Assembly (NCBI GenBank): GCA_035549555.1
Contig: DASZQR010000010.1
Coordinates: forward strand, 1 to 64,000
Origin: Patescibacteria group bacterium
Lineage (GTDB): Bacteria > Patescibacteriota > Microgenomatia > UBA8517
DNA: 64,000 nt
Direction of reading: 5' to 3'
The notes beneath the pieces were generated by a model. The model saw only the letters and a program-made list of their open reading frames with translations. It made no database searches and had not been told where the DNA came from. The translations under genes and the position numbers were made by a program. Below are positions 9,237-20,500 of this stretch, piece after piece. Within the stretch, counting starts at the first letter, position 1. The number at the start of each line of letters is the position of its first letter.

Positions 9237-9950
9237 ATGTACCCGTCTGGAATTATTTATCATATTTATAATTCAGAAAAGTCAGGTCCTCACGGATCTG
9301 CAAATTTACATGCAAGTCGCGCTACCAAAATTGCTTACACTTTTGCTCGAGGTTTTGGAGCAGGATTAATTGGTTTTATAATTATTGCTGCTATTTTTAC
9401 CTTTGGCCCATTAGTCAAAAACGAATTAGGTTACGACTTATCAATTCATCCTTCTCAAGTTGATTTAATAAATGCCCAAAATACAAGCGCAATTCAACAG
9501 GAGGCCCAAAACTTTGGAGTAAGTTCTTATTTTTCAATCGTTATTCCAAAAATTAATGCTCATGCAAATATTATTGCAAATGTCGATGCAGGGAATCAAA
9601 AAGAATACGACGAAGCTTTACAGGAAGGTGTTGCTCAGGCAAAAGGAACCTATTTTCCGGGCCAGGGAAAAACAATTTTTCTTTTTGCCCATTCAACCAA
9701 TTCTCCTTTAAACGTAGCAAAATACAATGCAGTTTTTTATTTGCTTGATAAAATGCAGACAGGCGATCAAATAATTGTTTACTTTGCAGACCAAAGATAT
9801 GTTTATAAAGTAAGTGAAACCAAAATCATTGGGCCAAATGACACTTCTTATTTAAGTTACAATGACGGCAGTGAAACTTTGATATTACAAACTTGTTATC
9901 CGCCAGGAACATCATGGAATAGGCTCTTAGTACTTGCAAAGCCAGTTTAA
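9237..9950 (+). CDS. Sortase
   Basis: A membrane transpeptidase that cleaves LPxTG-type signals and attaches the protein to a surface amine, here probably the LPNTG protein encoded just upstream. Seen: a membrane helix (about residues 42-62) followed by an extracellular sortase barrel, with the catalytic His in 'FLFAHST', the Cys in 'LQTCYPPG' and the Arg in 'SWNRLLVLA', all in standard order and spacing. At 237 residues it is normal for class D/E-like enzymes; the class cannot be fixed by eye. The first 40 residues are unusually polar before the helix. The frame and the ATG at 9237 are clear, but no Shine-Dalgarno site or convincing -10 spacing is seen, so translation may depend on the upstream gene. 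Confidence 0.88.
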   Translation: MYPSGIIYHIYNSEKSGPHGSANLHASRATKIAYTFARGFGAGLIGFIIIAAIFTFGPLVKNELGYDLSIHPSQVDLINAQNTSAIQQEAQNFGVSSYFSIVIPKINAHANIIANVDAGNQKEYDEALQEGVAQAKGTYFPGQGKTIFLFAHSTNSPLNVAKYNAVFYLLDKMQTGDQIIVYFADQRYVYKVSETKIIGPNDTSYLSYNDGSETLILQTCYPPGTSWNRLLVLAKPV

Positions 9951-10005
9951 TTTGATAAAATATATTTATCTTACGATTTGCCCTCCTAAATGTTAATTGA
10001 ATAAT

Positions 10006-11196
10006 ATGCCAGATACAGATACACCTATAGATAAACTTGTTGTAGATGATCGCGTCATTCCAGACTCCGATCTTCCAACAGAAAAAGTTTCAGGAATCCT
10101 TGATATTGCAAATGAAGGATCTGGATTATTACGTCCAAAAATTGCTCCTTCAAACAATGATATTTATATTTCCTCATCTCAAATAAGAAGATTTAATCTC
10201 CGAAATGGAGACTTGATAGAAGGACTTGCAAGACGTCCAAAAGAAAATGAAAGATACTGGGGATTATTAAAAGTTGACGCAGTCAATGGTGAGCCCGTCG
10301 AATCCATTAAAAATAGGCCTGAGTTTGAAGAATTAACAGCTATATATCCAGAAAAGCAAATTGAATTAGCAACAGACCAGGAAACTTTAACAACAAGATT
10401 GGTTGATTTGGTTGCTCCAATTGGCTTTGGGCAAAGAAGCTTAATAGTTTCTCCTCCAAAAGCAGGCAAAACCTGGTTACTAAAAGATATTATTGCAGGC
10501 ATTGCCAAAAATTATCCAAAAGTCCATTTAATGGCAGTTTTAATTGGTGAGCGTCCAGAAGAAGTTACAGATATTACTCGCCAAATGGCTGACGTTACCA
10601 AAGGCAAAGGAGAAGTAGTAGGAAGCAATTTTGACGATCCAGCAAGAAACCAAACAAGAATTGCAGAGCTTGCATTAGACCGTGCAAAAAGATTAGTTGA
10701 AACAGGCGTTGATGTAGTAATAGTTCTTGATTCAATCACAAGACTTGCAAGAGCTTACAATTTGGCATTGCCAAGTTCAGGAGGAACATTGTCTGGAGGT
10801 TTTAATCCTCAAGCTATTTTCCCGGCTAAAAAGTTTTTTGGAGCAGCAAGAAAACTTGAAAAAGGCGGATCTCTCACAATCATTGGTACTTGTTTAATTG
10901 AAACTGGAAGTCGTATGGACGATCTTATTTATGAAGAGTTTAAAGGTACTGGAAATATGGAATTACATTTAGTAAGAAAACTTGCAGAAAAAAGAATTTT
11001 TCCAGCAATTGACATAACAACTTCAGGAACAAGGCAGGAAGAATTGTTGTATGGTAAAGAAAATCTTACCAAAGTCCACACTTTAAGAAGAATGCTTGAT
11101 ATGATTCCAGAAGACGAAAGAACAGAAACTATTTTAGAAAAAGTAAGCAAAGCAAAAACAAACCAGGACTTCTTAGATAGCCTTCAGACTGCGTGA
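10006..11196 (+). CDS. rho: Transcription termination factor Rho
   Basis: A hexameric RNA-dependent ATPase that ends transcription. Seen: an OB-fold RNA-binding part (about residues 30-110), Walker A 'SPPKAGKTWLL', Walker B 'VVIVLDSITRLARAYN', and the Q- and R-loops with 'LIETGSRMDDLIYEEFKGTG' followed by 'NMELHLVRKLAEKRIFPAID', nearly identical to E. coli Rho. The usual N-terminal helical Rho_N bundle is missing or reduced to about 30 acidic residues, making it 396 residues against about 420. The ATG at 10006 is preferred over the in-frame TTG at 9997. A TGATAAAAT extended -10-like sequence (9953-9961) lies 45 nt upstream. Confidence 0.97.
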   Translation: MPDTDTPIDKLVVDDRVIPDSDLPTEKVSGILDIANEGSGLLRPKIAPSNNDIYISSSQIRRFNLRNGDLIEGLARRPKENERYWGLLKVDAVNGEPVESIKNRPEFEELTAIYPEKQIELATDQETLTTRLVDLVAPIGFGQRSLIVSPPKAGKTWLLKDIIAGIAKNYPKVHLMAVLIGERPEEVTDITRQMADVTKGKGEVVGSNFDDPARNQTRIAELALDRAKRLVETGVDVVIVLDSITRLARAYNLALPSSGGTLSGGFNPQAIFPAKKFFGAARKLEKGGSLTIIGTCLIETGSRMDDLIYEEFKGTGNMELHLVRKLAEKRIFPAIDITTSGTRQEELLYGKENLTKVHTLRRMLDMIPEDERTETILEKVSKAKTNQDFLDSLQTA

Positions 11197-11202
11197 TATA
11201 AT
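11194..11202 (+). promoter_or_regulatory. Extended -10 promoter embedded in the rho stop codon
   Basis: TGATATAAT: the TGA of the extended -10 is also the rho stop codon. Predicted start is near 11209, about 5 nt before the next ATG (11214). The same 9-mer precedes tRNA-Ala (12303), argS (46794) and uppS (57006). Confidence 0.6.
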
Positions 11203-11213
11203 TAGCTTTCAAT

Positions 11214-12293
11214 ATGCAAGAGTTTGCAAAAGAATTTCGTATATTTCTTATAGAGCTTTTCAAATTTACCAAATCCAAATCAATTTCTGTTTATCTTTCA
11301 GCACAAAAAACAGAAGATAAGTTTGTCGGTAAACTTTATAGGCAAAGAGGTAAAAATTCCAAAAGATTAATTCATATTGGGATGACAATTCTTGCAGTTC
11401 TTGGTATTTTAATAGGCCCATACGTCGCTAAAGAGTTTCCAGGCCGATCAGTTAATCCCTGGAGCATTACAAACCCTCCTGAAGTTTTATCAGCTTCAAC
11501 AGATACAAGCGTCACATCAACTAATATATCCTCAGCTCGCGAAGGTATAATTAGCTATACAGTTCAAGACGGTGACACGATAAGTTCTATTGCAGATAAA
11601 TTTGGCATCTCAGGTAACACAATCATTTGGCAAAATAAATTAACTTCAGCAGATGATATTAAAATAGGTGACACATTACAAATTCTTCCAGTTACAGGTA
11701 TTGCCCATACTGTTGTAAAAGGTGATACTGTTCAATCTATTGCAAAAAAATATGGACTTCCTTCAGCTGAAGCTATTGTAGAATTTCCCTTTAATACTTT
11801 TGCAGATGATGAAACCTTTTCATTAGCTATTGGTCAAATTGTTTACGTTCCAAATGGAGCAATGCCTTCATCTTCTGGAAGTGTTGTTGCAGTTCCAGTT
11901 CAGGTCACACCAAATGCTGGTACTGTTGTTGCCTCAGGGCAATTTGTCTGGCCGACTCAAGGAGTAATTACGCAAGGATTTTACTGGTATCATCCCGGAG
12001 TTGATATCGCCAATCCCGCCGAGCCAAATATCCTTGCTGCAGATAGTGGCACAATTATTCGCGAAGGCTGGGATAATACAGGTTATGGAAATATGATTAT
12101 GATTGATCATGGTAATGGTTATCAGACTTTATATGCTCATATGAGTGCTTTCTATGTAACTTTAGGTCAAACAGTCCACCGTGGTGACGTTATCGGAAGA
12201 ATGGGAAGTACAGGCAATTCCACGGGTCCTCATTTACATTTCGAAGTTCATCAGGCAGGAGTTCATTTGAATCCTCTTAATTTCCTTCAGTAA
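11214..12293 (+). CDS. LysM-domain M23 metallopeptidase (peptidoglycan hydrolase)
   Basis: Probably cuts peptidoglycan cross-links during growth or division. Seen: a cytoplasmic basic N-terminus of about 55 residues, one membrane helix (about 58-76, 'IGMTILAVLGILIGPYVA'), two LysM modules (about 115-158 'YTVQDGDTISSIADKFGIS' and 163-210 'HTVVKGDTVQSIAKKYGLP'), and a C-terminal M23 domain with the zinc ligands in 'HPGVDIAN' and 'HLHFEV' and the core 'GYGNMIMIDHGNGYQTLYAH'. All catalytic positions are intact. The long N-terminal tail before the helix is unusual and may bind cytoplasmic partners. It has its own extended -10 promoter inside the end of rho, with a leader of about 5 nt. Confidence 0.93.
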   Translation: MQEFAKEFRIFLIELFKFTKSKSISVYLSAQKTEDKFVGKLYRQRGKNSKRLIHIGMTILAVLGILIGPYVAKEFPGRSVNPWSITNPPEVLSASTDTSVTSTNISSAREGIISYTVQDGDTISSIADKFGISGNTIIWQNKLTSADDIKIGDTLQILPVTGIAHTVVKGDTVQSIAKKYGLPSAEAIVEFPFNTFADDETFSLAIGQIVYVPNGAMPSSSGSVVAVPVQVTPNAGTVVASGQFVWPTQGVITQGFYWYHPGVDIANPAEPNILAADSGTIIREGWDNTGYGNMIMIDHGNGYQTLYAHMSAFYVTLGQTVHRGDVIGRMGSTGNSTGPHLHFEVHQAGVHLNPLNFLQ

Positions 12294-12302
12294 ATATATT
12301 AT

Positions 12303-12311
12303 TGATATAAT
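12303..12311 (+). promoter_or_regulatory. Extended -10 promoter of tRNA-Ala
   Basis: TGATATAAT ends 13 nt before the first base of the tRNA; the predicted start near 12318 leaves a 7-nt 5' trailer for RNase P. No clear -35 box. Confidence 0.6.
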
Positions 12312-12324
12312 ACGAATGTTTATT

Positions 12325-12395
12325 GGGCCTGTAGTTAAACGGCAGAACACTGCATTCGCATTGCAGAAATAGCGGTTCAATTCCGCTCAGGTCCA
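12325..12395 (+). tRNA. tRNA-Ala (anticodon CGC)
   Basis: Cloverleaf read by eye: acceptor 12325-12331 with 12388-12394, including the G3-U70 wobble pair that is the alanine identity element, a short D-arm, anticodon stem CTGCA/TGCAG with loop TTCGCAT (anticodon CGC at 12357-12359, codon GCG), and T-stem AGCGG/CCGCT. The discriminator is A12395. CCA is not encoded. It lies between the M23 gene and the convergent Wzy-like gene. Confidence 0.93.
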
Positions 12396-12402
12396 CTTTA
12401 TC

Positions 12403-12422
12403 AAAGTGACAAGCTTTGCTTA
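12403..12422. repeat. Exact 20-bp repeat, second copy at 4404-4423
   Basis: The 20 bases at 12403-12422 are identical to 4404-4423. Here they fill the gap between tRNA-Ala and the minus-strand stop codon (12420-12422); there they end on the first base of the radA start codon. The core contains AAGCTT flanked by AAAG/CTTT. An exact 20-mer twice in 64 kb is unlikely by chance and suggests remnants of a dispersed element. Confidence 0.6.
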
Positions 12423-14465
12423 CGGAAGGGGAGTTGGTGAAGCTTCAGTTTGTCCGCCTTCATTTGTTGCTACAGGTGTTGCTGTCGCGCTTGGTATCTT
12501 TGGTGCAGCTGGAGGCGATGCTTCTTCAGGAAGAGTGATTTGTGGGTTAATTGCCGGTGTTTCTTTTTGTGGAGTTGTTAACGATGAATTACCATTATTT
12601 GTTGTTGCAGTCGTTTTTTGTTTATTTTGATAATCAGTCAAAGTCTCTTGTGCTGTTTTGTAATCATTTGAATTTTTTGGAACAAGGAGAATCACTTGAT
12701 TCATAGCAGCAACAGCATTTGTAAAATCGCTTTTAGCAGCATAACCGCTCGCTAAATTGTAATATGCATTAGCAAGATCTGGTTTTGCGTAAACTGCAAA
12801 TTGAAAAGAACCAATTGCGCTGTCATATTGGCCCAAGCTATAGTAAAGTCCTCCAAGAGCAATTCTTAAGTTTGGATCAATCGGGTCAAGAGTAATCGCC
12901 TGTGAATAAGATTGTAATGCAAATTGGTCAGCTTGTTGTGCATAAGGAATAATAAGTTGATAAATGTTTGCAAGTATTTGCCAGTTTTGTGATCTTGTGC
13001 TGTTTAATGTAACCGTATTTTGTCCTTCGCGAATTGCCTGCTGAATGAGTTGTAAAATTGTATTTTGTTGATCCTGTGTAAGGCTTTTTGGGTCGGCAAC
13101 ACTTGTTGCAATACTTCTTGCGATTGCCAAATTTACCTGCGCATATGAAGCATGATATCTGTCAACCATCGGATTTAAATTAATTGCACTTTGTAAATCT
13201 GTATAAGTTGTTTTTCCGTCATTTGCAGAAAGTGCATCATTTGCATTTTTAAATATAGCTTCAGCTTGAATTACTGGTTTTGCTTTTATTCCAAAATAAA
13301 AAACACATGCAATAATTGCAAGGCTTGCCAAAACTCTTCCTGTTGCCGAAGTACTTCCCTCAAAGAAACCTACTTCTTGTACTTTCGCTTGAGAAATTAA
13401 AGAAAAGAAAACAAAAATTAAAAATAACGAAACAGGAGTTGTTGGAAAAATAAAAAATATAATAAGCAGTCCAAGAAGTGTACCTGTTGAAACCATGTCA
13501 ACTACAACGCTCCTGCTTTCTTTATAAATTGTTAAATTGCGATTTATTTGTTTAATTAGATAAAAAATTAACAAAAAGACAGCAAACATTCCCAAAAGTC
13601 CGGTTTCAGTAAGAACTGTCAAATAAAAATCTCTTGCTGTAGAAAACCTTAATTGCCAAAGGTCTGTCGCGTTGTATGTAACCGGTCTAAACCTGTTAAA
13701 AGCAGTAATATAATTTCCAGGCCCAATTCCCAAAACTGGATTTTCTCCAATTGTTCCAACAGCAGTTGCCCAGCTTGTTGCAAATGAAGGCAGTGTTGGT
13801 GCAATCTTTTTATCTGATGAAACAAGTGTAAATAAAGAAATTCCTGCGGCAACTAATACAAAAACAAGCCCGAATGCAAAGACTGTCTTTTTGGTAAGAA
13901 TATTTTCTTTTACTACATAGTTAATTGCAAAAGGAACTACAGAAAGAAGTAATATTGCTCCTGTTAGATAATCTCCTGCAGGATTAAACGAAGCAAGTTT
14001 CATAAAGGAAGGCAAATTTGAAATCTTATCAAAAACTCCCAAAAAGCTTGCAAAAATAAGAATTGCAAAACATGTCACGCTTGCAAAAAGAGTTAGTTTG
14101 ATTTTATTTTTGTCCGCAATTGTATTAAGAAGAAAATAAAATATGGCAAAGCCGATAACTATACTTGCATTCCCTGGCAAAAAAAACGCTTCCATTTTAT
14201 TTGGCGTAACAAGAATTGCCGAAATAAGATAGGAAAATGCGATTAAAAATATTGGTAAATCAAACTTTCCAATTCCAATTTTAAATTTTCCTGTGAGGTA
14301 AATCTGAATCGCAACCACAATTAAAGAAAGACAAATTAACGTTCCCAAAACAATTAATTTTGGAATTGTAAATGAATCAATAAAGGTCCCTGCAAAAGTA
14401 AAAGGAAACAAAAATACAATTCCTAAAATCAAATATTCACGAATATTTTCTAACTGCCTTTGCAT
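12420..14465 (-). CDS. O-antigen ligase/Wzy-like membrane protein with C-terminal TPRs
   Basis: Probably polymerises or transfers surface glycans, or is a related glycan-handling membrane protein. Seen: about ten to twelve membrane helices in residues 1-390, including the O-antigen-ligase signature 'ENPVLGIGPGNY' followed by 'RFSTARDFYLTVLTETGLLG'. A C-terminal part (about 400-620) has tetratricopeptide repeats ('AYYNLASGYAAKSDFTNAVAAMNQ', with 'LALGGLYYSLGQYDSAIGSF'-like units), and a Pro/Thr-rich tail follows. The Wzy_C plus TPR arrangement is common in Gram-positive and CPR bacteria. It is the last of four minus-strand genes beginning with the giant fibre gene, 42 nt after the second LamG giant. 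A role in glycosylating these surface proteins is a reasonable inference from position only. Confidence 0.85.
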   Translation of the reverse strand: MQRQLENIREYLILGIVFLFPFTFAGTFIDSFTIPKLIVLGTLICLSLIVVAIQIYLTGKFKIGIGKFDLPIFLIAFSYLISAILVTPNKMEAFFLPGNASIVIGFAIFYFLLNTIADKNKIKLTLFASVTCFAILIFASFLGVFDKISNLPSFMKLASFNPAGDYLTGAILLLSVVPFAINYVVKENILTKKTVFAFGLVFVLVAAGISLFTLVSSDKKIAPTLPSFATSWATAVGTIGENPVLGIGPGNYITAFNRFRPVTYNATDLWQLRFSTARDFYLTVLTETGLLGMFAVFLLIFYLIKQINRNLTIYKESRSVVVDMVSTGTLLGLLIIFFIFPTTPVSLFLIFVFFSLISQAKVQEVGFFEGSTSATGRVLASLAIIACVFYFGIKAKPVIQAEAIFKNANDALSANDGKTTYTDLQSAINLNPMVDRYHASYAQVNLAIARSIATSVADPKSLTQDQQNTILQLIQQAIREGQNTVTLNSTRSQNWQILANIYQLIIPYAQQADQFALQSYSQAITLDPIDPNLRIALGGLYYSLGQYDSAIGSFQFAVYAKPDLANAYYNLASGYAAKSDFTNAVAAMNQVILLVPKNSNDYKTAQETLTDYQNKQKTTATTNNGNSSLTTPQKETPAINPQITLPEEASPPAAPKIPSATATPVATNEGGQTEASPTPLP

Positions 14466-14507
14466 GTATGTTTATTATTCCTTTCTTAGGAAGCTATGTC
14501 AACCCAA

Positions 14508-17500
14508 TTACGGATTTCCAGAAGTCGGTCCAAACCGCAAAGCCGCTCCTTGATTGTAAACTTCTTGCACCTGCGAACTCGAAAGGGCATAATTATAAAC
14601 TTTTACCTCATCAATTTGCCCTGGGAAGTAATTAATTAACCCTGACGTTCTGCCTTGGGCGCCAATAGTGATTCTGTTCGTGGTAGCCGTCCCGGCCGAG
14701 CCTGAAGTGGTATTAATTAATTTGCCATCAAAATAAACATACAAGGTGTTGCCATTTCGTTCACCAATCAAATTATGCCAATTTCCATCATTTGCACCCA
14801 AATTTCGTCCGCCGGTAAAATCATCTGTGTTCCCTGAATCATCTCGTTTATATGTCCCAACCCCCCCAATAGTGTTGCGATTAACCATAATCAGTACTGC
14901 GGGCGTATTAGTTGAGGAATTGGTTTCAGAGTAAAGCACCAAATCATTGGTAGTAGAAGTGGTCCTAAACCAGGCTGAGATAGAATATGAACTTAAAGCT
15001 CCCAATAAGACACCACTGGAAGGAGAAGCTTTATCAGCATAGTCGTCATTTCCGTCAAAGTTAAGCGATGAATTAAATTTCCCCGTTGCGCCATTTCCCC
15101 AGGCAGTCCCAGAAGTGTTGCATGTCCCAATAGCAGTCTGGGTCCCACTGCCACCAACACTAAGCGTTAGGGCATTTCCGTTTCCGCTTGAATCATTTAG
15201 TGTTGTTCCCTGGCATTCGTCCATTTTCCACCAGCCAACTGGTGCCCCCCGGTTATAGTCATATGCAATCTGAGCTTGAGTTCTAGCATAGTTATATACC
15301 TTGACTTCATCAATTACCCCCTTGAAAATTTCTAGCGAACTTATTGTGGATCGCGCCCCAATAACAGTGTCGCCAGTTGTTCCCTTATTAAAAGCAACGG
15401 CATTACTCGCACTTAAAGTTCCATTGATATAGATCTTTAAACCGGCTGAATCTCCAACAAAAGTTACATAAGTCCAAGTATTTAAAGGAATAGTAGCAGT
15501 TGTTGATACATTATTAGTTGGTCCTCGGTCCAAAAAGGTGAGTGTTAAGTCATTATTTACTCGCACTCTAAAACCGCTATTGTCATTATTTGAAAGAATG
15601 TTTCCGTAATCTGACCAGCTGCTGGAAGGATCAATCCAGGCAGAAATCGTTACAGTGCTGGGGCCCAAAGAAGATCCGCTTCCTACATCAATATAATCAT
15701 TGCTCCCATCAAACTTAACTGCTTTGCCTATCTTGCCGACAGTCCAAGTTGGACCGTTAGTCAAAGTCCCGTTATTCGCGTTTCCGCTTGCGTCGTGAGC
15801 AGTGGTACCGGTGCCTTCTTCAAAATTCCAGTATCCAACAGGAGGGTTCCCAGCGCCGCCCATAAGAAGAGACGCTTCGTTTGCAGCGGTTGTTCCGTTA
15901 TTTACAACCGAACTGGCGTTCATGTCAGCCTGAACTTGCTGCTGGGTAAGAGCAGTATTATAGACTTTGACTTCGTCAATAAGTCCGTCAAAATTATCGC
16001 TGCTGTTATCAGCAAAAGCTCCAAGAACAACTTTAGATCCAGTAGATGTATCTCTGCTGCCCGACGTGGTATTAGAAGAACCAATTTTGTTGCCATCTAC
16101 ATATAAAGTAAGCGTAGTAGTAGAAGCAGAAAAAGTACAGGTTATGTGATGAAATACCCCGTCATTAAGAGTTCTGGTCCCAGTAAACGATAAATAGGTA
16201 GATCCAGAACCATTCTGAAAAAGCTGACATTTGGGAAGTCCTGCAGCTAAATACATTGCATATTGCCAGTGGCTGTTAAATCCTTTTGAAATGATACCGT
16301 TAAAACTTTTATTATCGGTTGTTTTAAACCAGGCAGAGGTTGAGAAGTCACTTGCGCTGGTTCCCAGAGTATCACTATTATCGGTAATATTAACCAAATC
16401 ATTACTGCCGTCAAACGCCAGACAGCCATTAATCTTACAATTTCCGGACTGAGGCGTTTGCCAACCCGAGGTACTAGTAGCCGGCGAGGCCATATTCGTA
16501 AGTGTTCCGTTTAAAGCTGAGCCACCCAAACCTGAGTTATTGGCGGTGGTTCCATAGCCTTCGTTAAATTTCCAGTAACCAACCGGCTGAGGTAGAACGG
16601 TACTTTGAGAAATAGGACCTGCGCTTTGACCTCCACTCATATCATCCAAAATTTGAGTTTGATTTCTGGCGTAGTTATAGACTTTGATGTCATCCAGCTT
16701 CCCCGGCCAGAATTCTATATAAGTCCCTCCGGAATTCTTTTTTGAACCAGCAGTTAATTCTATCGATCCGGCAGCGCCGGTAGTTAGACTGGCATCAGTG
16801 GTGGTGGCTTCCAGATTCCCATTCACATACATTTTTAGACTGGTGGTTGAGGGATCGAAAACCCCCTCGACGTAATACCAAGTGTTGGCACTCGGTGTGG
16901 TCGTCGACTCTACAAAAAATTGTCCAGTGGAAGCGTCGCCGCCATCGGTATCAAAAAAGAAACCGAATTTGTTATCTGAATTAAGTTGCAAAATATAGTG
17001 TTGATCGCCTCCCACTTTCCATCTCCCAGCAATAGTGTGGTAGGCACTATCAACTACACTGGGATTCACCCAAGCGCCAACAGTCACGCCACTGGTCATT
17101 TCCACACTGGGGCTCGCGGGTCCGACAATGTATTGGCTACTGCCATTAAAATTTAACGCTTTACCAACTTTACCAGTGGTCCACGTTGGAGAACCAGTCA
17201 AAGTGCCGGTATTGGAGTTACCGGACACGTCAAAAGCGGTACTACCGGTGCCCTCATCAAGTTTCCAATACGCAACAGGCCCAGGAGCATAGCTGTAAAG
17301 TTGAGAAATTTCTGTGGGCGACAAAGCACGGTTATAAAGGCGGACATCATTAATCATCCCAGACCAAGGGAAAGTACCAGAAGTGTTTACGGAGCCTATG
17401 ACTGCACCAACTGATGTCAAATTTCCAGTCCACGTCCCCAATCCTGTTTGAGTAGAACCGTACTGACTACCATTAAAGTAGATTTTGACTTGATCACTTG

Positions 17501-20500
17501 TTTTGTCCCATGTTATTACAACCTGGAACCAATTAGTTGTAGAGGTAGAAATATTAACAGATTTTGTGGTTCCATTCGCAACATACTTAGCAGTTAGAGT
17601 ATTAGATCCACTTTTTTCAATGCCGACTGCATTTGAACCATTTGTCTGCATGATAGCAACATAGCGTTCAGCAGCTTCAGACCATGTACCAGTAAACTTC
17701 GCCCAAGCAACTAAAGTTCCTTGATCATTGTTAAAGATTGAATTCAAACTCCCTGAATAAATATTCACATTATCATTTGTGCCATCAAAAGAATATGCAT
17801 TGGTGAGGTGGCCATTTGCAGCTGCCCCCACAGTCACACCATTGGTGTTGAGACCAGAAAGGGGGGAAATTTCCTGAACTGTAATATCATCAAATTCTGC
17901 ATAATTTCCAGTTGTTCCTCCAGTAGCCGTTAAATACATACTTGCACCGGTAGAATTAATAAATGTTGTATCAATCTGCTGCCATGATGTGGAAGTTGTA
18001 CCAGTAAATCTTGCAGTAGCTGTTCCATCTAATACTCTTGGTATTGCAGTACCATCTCCTTTTGCCCAGCCGGTTAAGTGGTATGTTTTTCCTGCGACCA
18101 ACACAAGTTCAATAGCTTCAGGACTAGAAGATCCGCTATTTGCAACTTTCAAAGCATTCGTTCCTCCGTGAGGTGCAGAAGAATCCTTGGACAGTGTAGC
18201 TGCGTTTCCAACTGTCCAGTAACTCGTTCCACTCTGTTCCATATCTCCATCAAGAGTTGAAAGAATAGAGTCAGATCTTACTCCTGTATCAAGAGAAACA
18301 GTCACGTCATCAAATTCAACATAAGGTGTACCTGAGGACGCTTGATTAATTAATTGTATGAAATTACCCGTGGCTACAAAAACAGCATCAAACGGCTGCC
18401 AAGTTGTTGACGCAGTCCCAACAACAATATTGCTACCGCTTTGAGCAATTTGAGGTGTAGCTGTCCCATCGCTTCTCATATACCCATAGATTCTGTAGAC
18501 CTGCCCTGTTGTAAGTATTGTTTGAGAGGCATAAGCAAGGTTAGTTGTGCTTCTTGCAACTCTTAACAATTGACTTCCGCTGTGAGGATTTGTTGTTTGT
18601 TTGCTTAATGTGGCAGCATTGTTTGCAGTCCACGCCCCCGTGCCACTTGCTTCCATATTTCCATCAGTCAGGAGTTGGGTAGGGGTGGCAGTAGAGGCAG
18701 GAATGTTAATCTCTTGAACTGAAACATTATCAATGTCGCCAACAAATCCTGATGTCCAAACATTTATCCCTAGATAAGGATTAGTTGGAGCAATTAAAGT
18801 ATCAGTATATGTACCATTACCTGAATGAGGAGAGCTGGCGGCGCCTGAACCAACTTGTGAGTTGATAGATCCTGTGCCTCCATAATTTGAAATTGTATAA
18901 GTAATCTTATATGCTTTACCAGCTACCAAACTTGGAACTTCATACATAGGTGAGGCAGCACTTCCTGTACCATCTTGATGCGCAACTCCATTTGCAATAG
19001 TCCAGCCTGTGCCTAGTAACCAATTAGAAGTACTATCAAATCCTCCATTTAGAACGATATTTCTTCCTGTACCAGCTCCTGGCGTCACCGCTCTGGCATA
19101 ACTTTGGGTGCTGGTGGTGTCATCCAGCGGCCAAGAAGCAACTAAACTGTTCAAAGGAACAGTTGGATTTAGCTTAATCGCCGAAGCCCCCAGATTATAT
19201 CCAGATTGCACTTGAGCTGCAGTTCGCACATAATTATAAAATTGCACTTCGTCTACATACCCGCCTGCAAAAGTGACTCCATCAGTTCCCAGCGTAAAAC
19301 TGGAAGTTGAATTAAAACTGGTGCCAGTGGTAATCGTGACATAGTTCCATTGTCCTAAAGTCAGAGTTGGAGTGGTAGTAACCGTGCCGTTAATATAGTA
19401 AGTCGGTGAACTAAAACCAGTGGCGCTGATTACTCCAGACTCATTAGTGGAAACCTTATGTGTCCCGCCATCTAGATTAAGAATCCCTTGTTTGCCGATA
19501 TTACTTGGCCTGATCCAAAAAGAGATAGATTTGATTCCGGTAGCGACTTTACTACCCGTCACAATTGAGCTTTGGCCATCAAAGAATAAACAAGTGTTAC
19601 TAACACACTGATCTGAAGTTTGCCAGGATGGGGGAGTTGTCCCGCCAAGTGTCCCGTTATTTGCATTTGCTGTTGAATCGTTTGCTGTCGTTCCCATATT
19701 TTCATCAAACTTATAAGTTAGAATTGCTCCAGGAGTGACTTCTTCTGAGGCAAACGAAGTAGTCGGAGTTGTAACCGGCACAGTTGAACTGGCAATGGCG
19801 CACGCTAAGCCCCCGCAGCTTGTATTTGTATAATCAGCCGATATTTGAGCTGCGCTTCTTGCTGTATTATAAAGTTTAACATCATCAATTTTTCCGTTAA
19901 ATCCTCGTGTGGTTTGTAAAGACCAGCCTCCAATATTAAGCGCAGCTCCATTGCTTGAAGAAATTGTTGCGTTTGTTCCAGTACAGGTTGCACCTCCCTG
20001 AATTGCCCCATTTATATAAACAGTTCTTGTTGTTCCGCTTTTTGTAATCACAAGATGTTGCCATGTACTCGCACTTAAGCTAAAAGTGTTAGTGGTATAA
20101 CAATTATTAGTTGCTCCATTTTTCCATCCAGCGACATAAGTTAAATTACTTCCAGTGGCCTCAATACCAAATCCGTTATTCGTAGATTCTTTACGAAGAA
20201 TGTCGTTATTTGCATTCTGGCTAGAGCTTGCAGGATTAATCCACATCTCAATTGTAAAATCGCCAGTAATATTTATAAAATTATTATCAGGAATAAGAGC
20301 ATATTGCTCATTTGTTGTGCCGCTTGTTGCAAAGCTTGCGGCATTACCATATTCTCCAGTGGTTGTAGAAGGTATTGAGCATCCTGTTCCTGTACAGAGC
20401 CCACCGCCGTTTCCTCCCGTAACACTGGAATCTTTTACCTCTCCAGCAGTTCCGTTCCAGCTGGATTCGTTCATAGTCCAATAGCCCATCAAATGAACAA

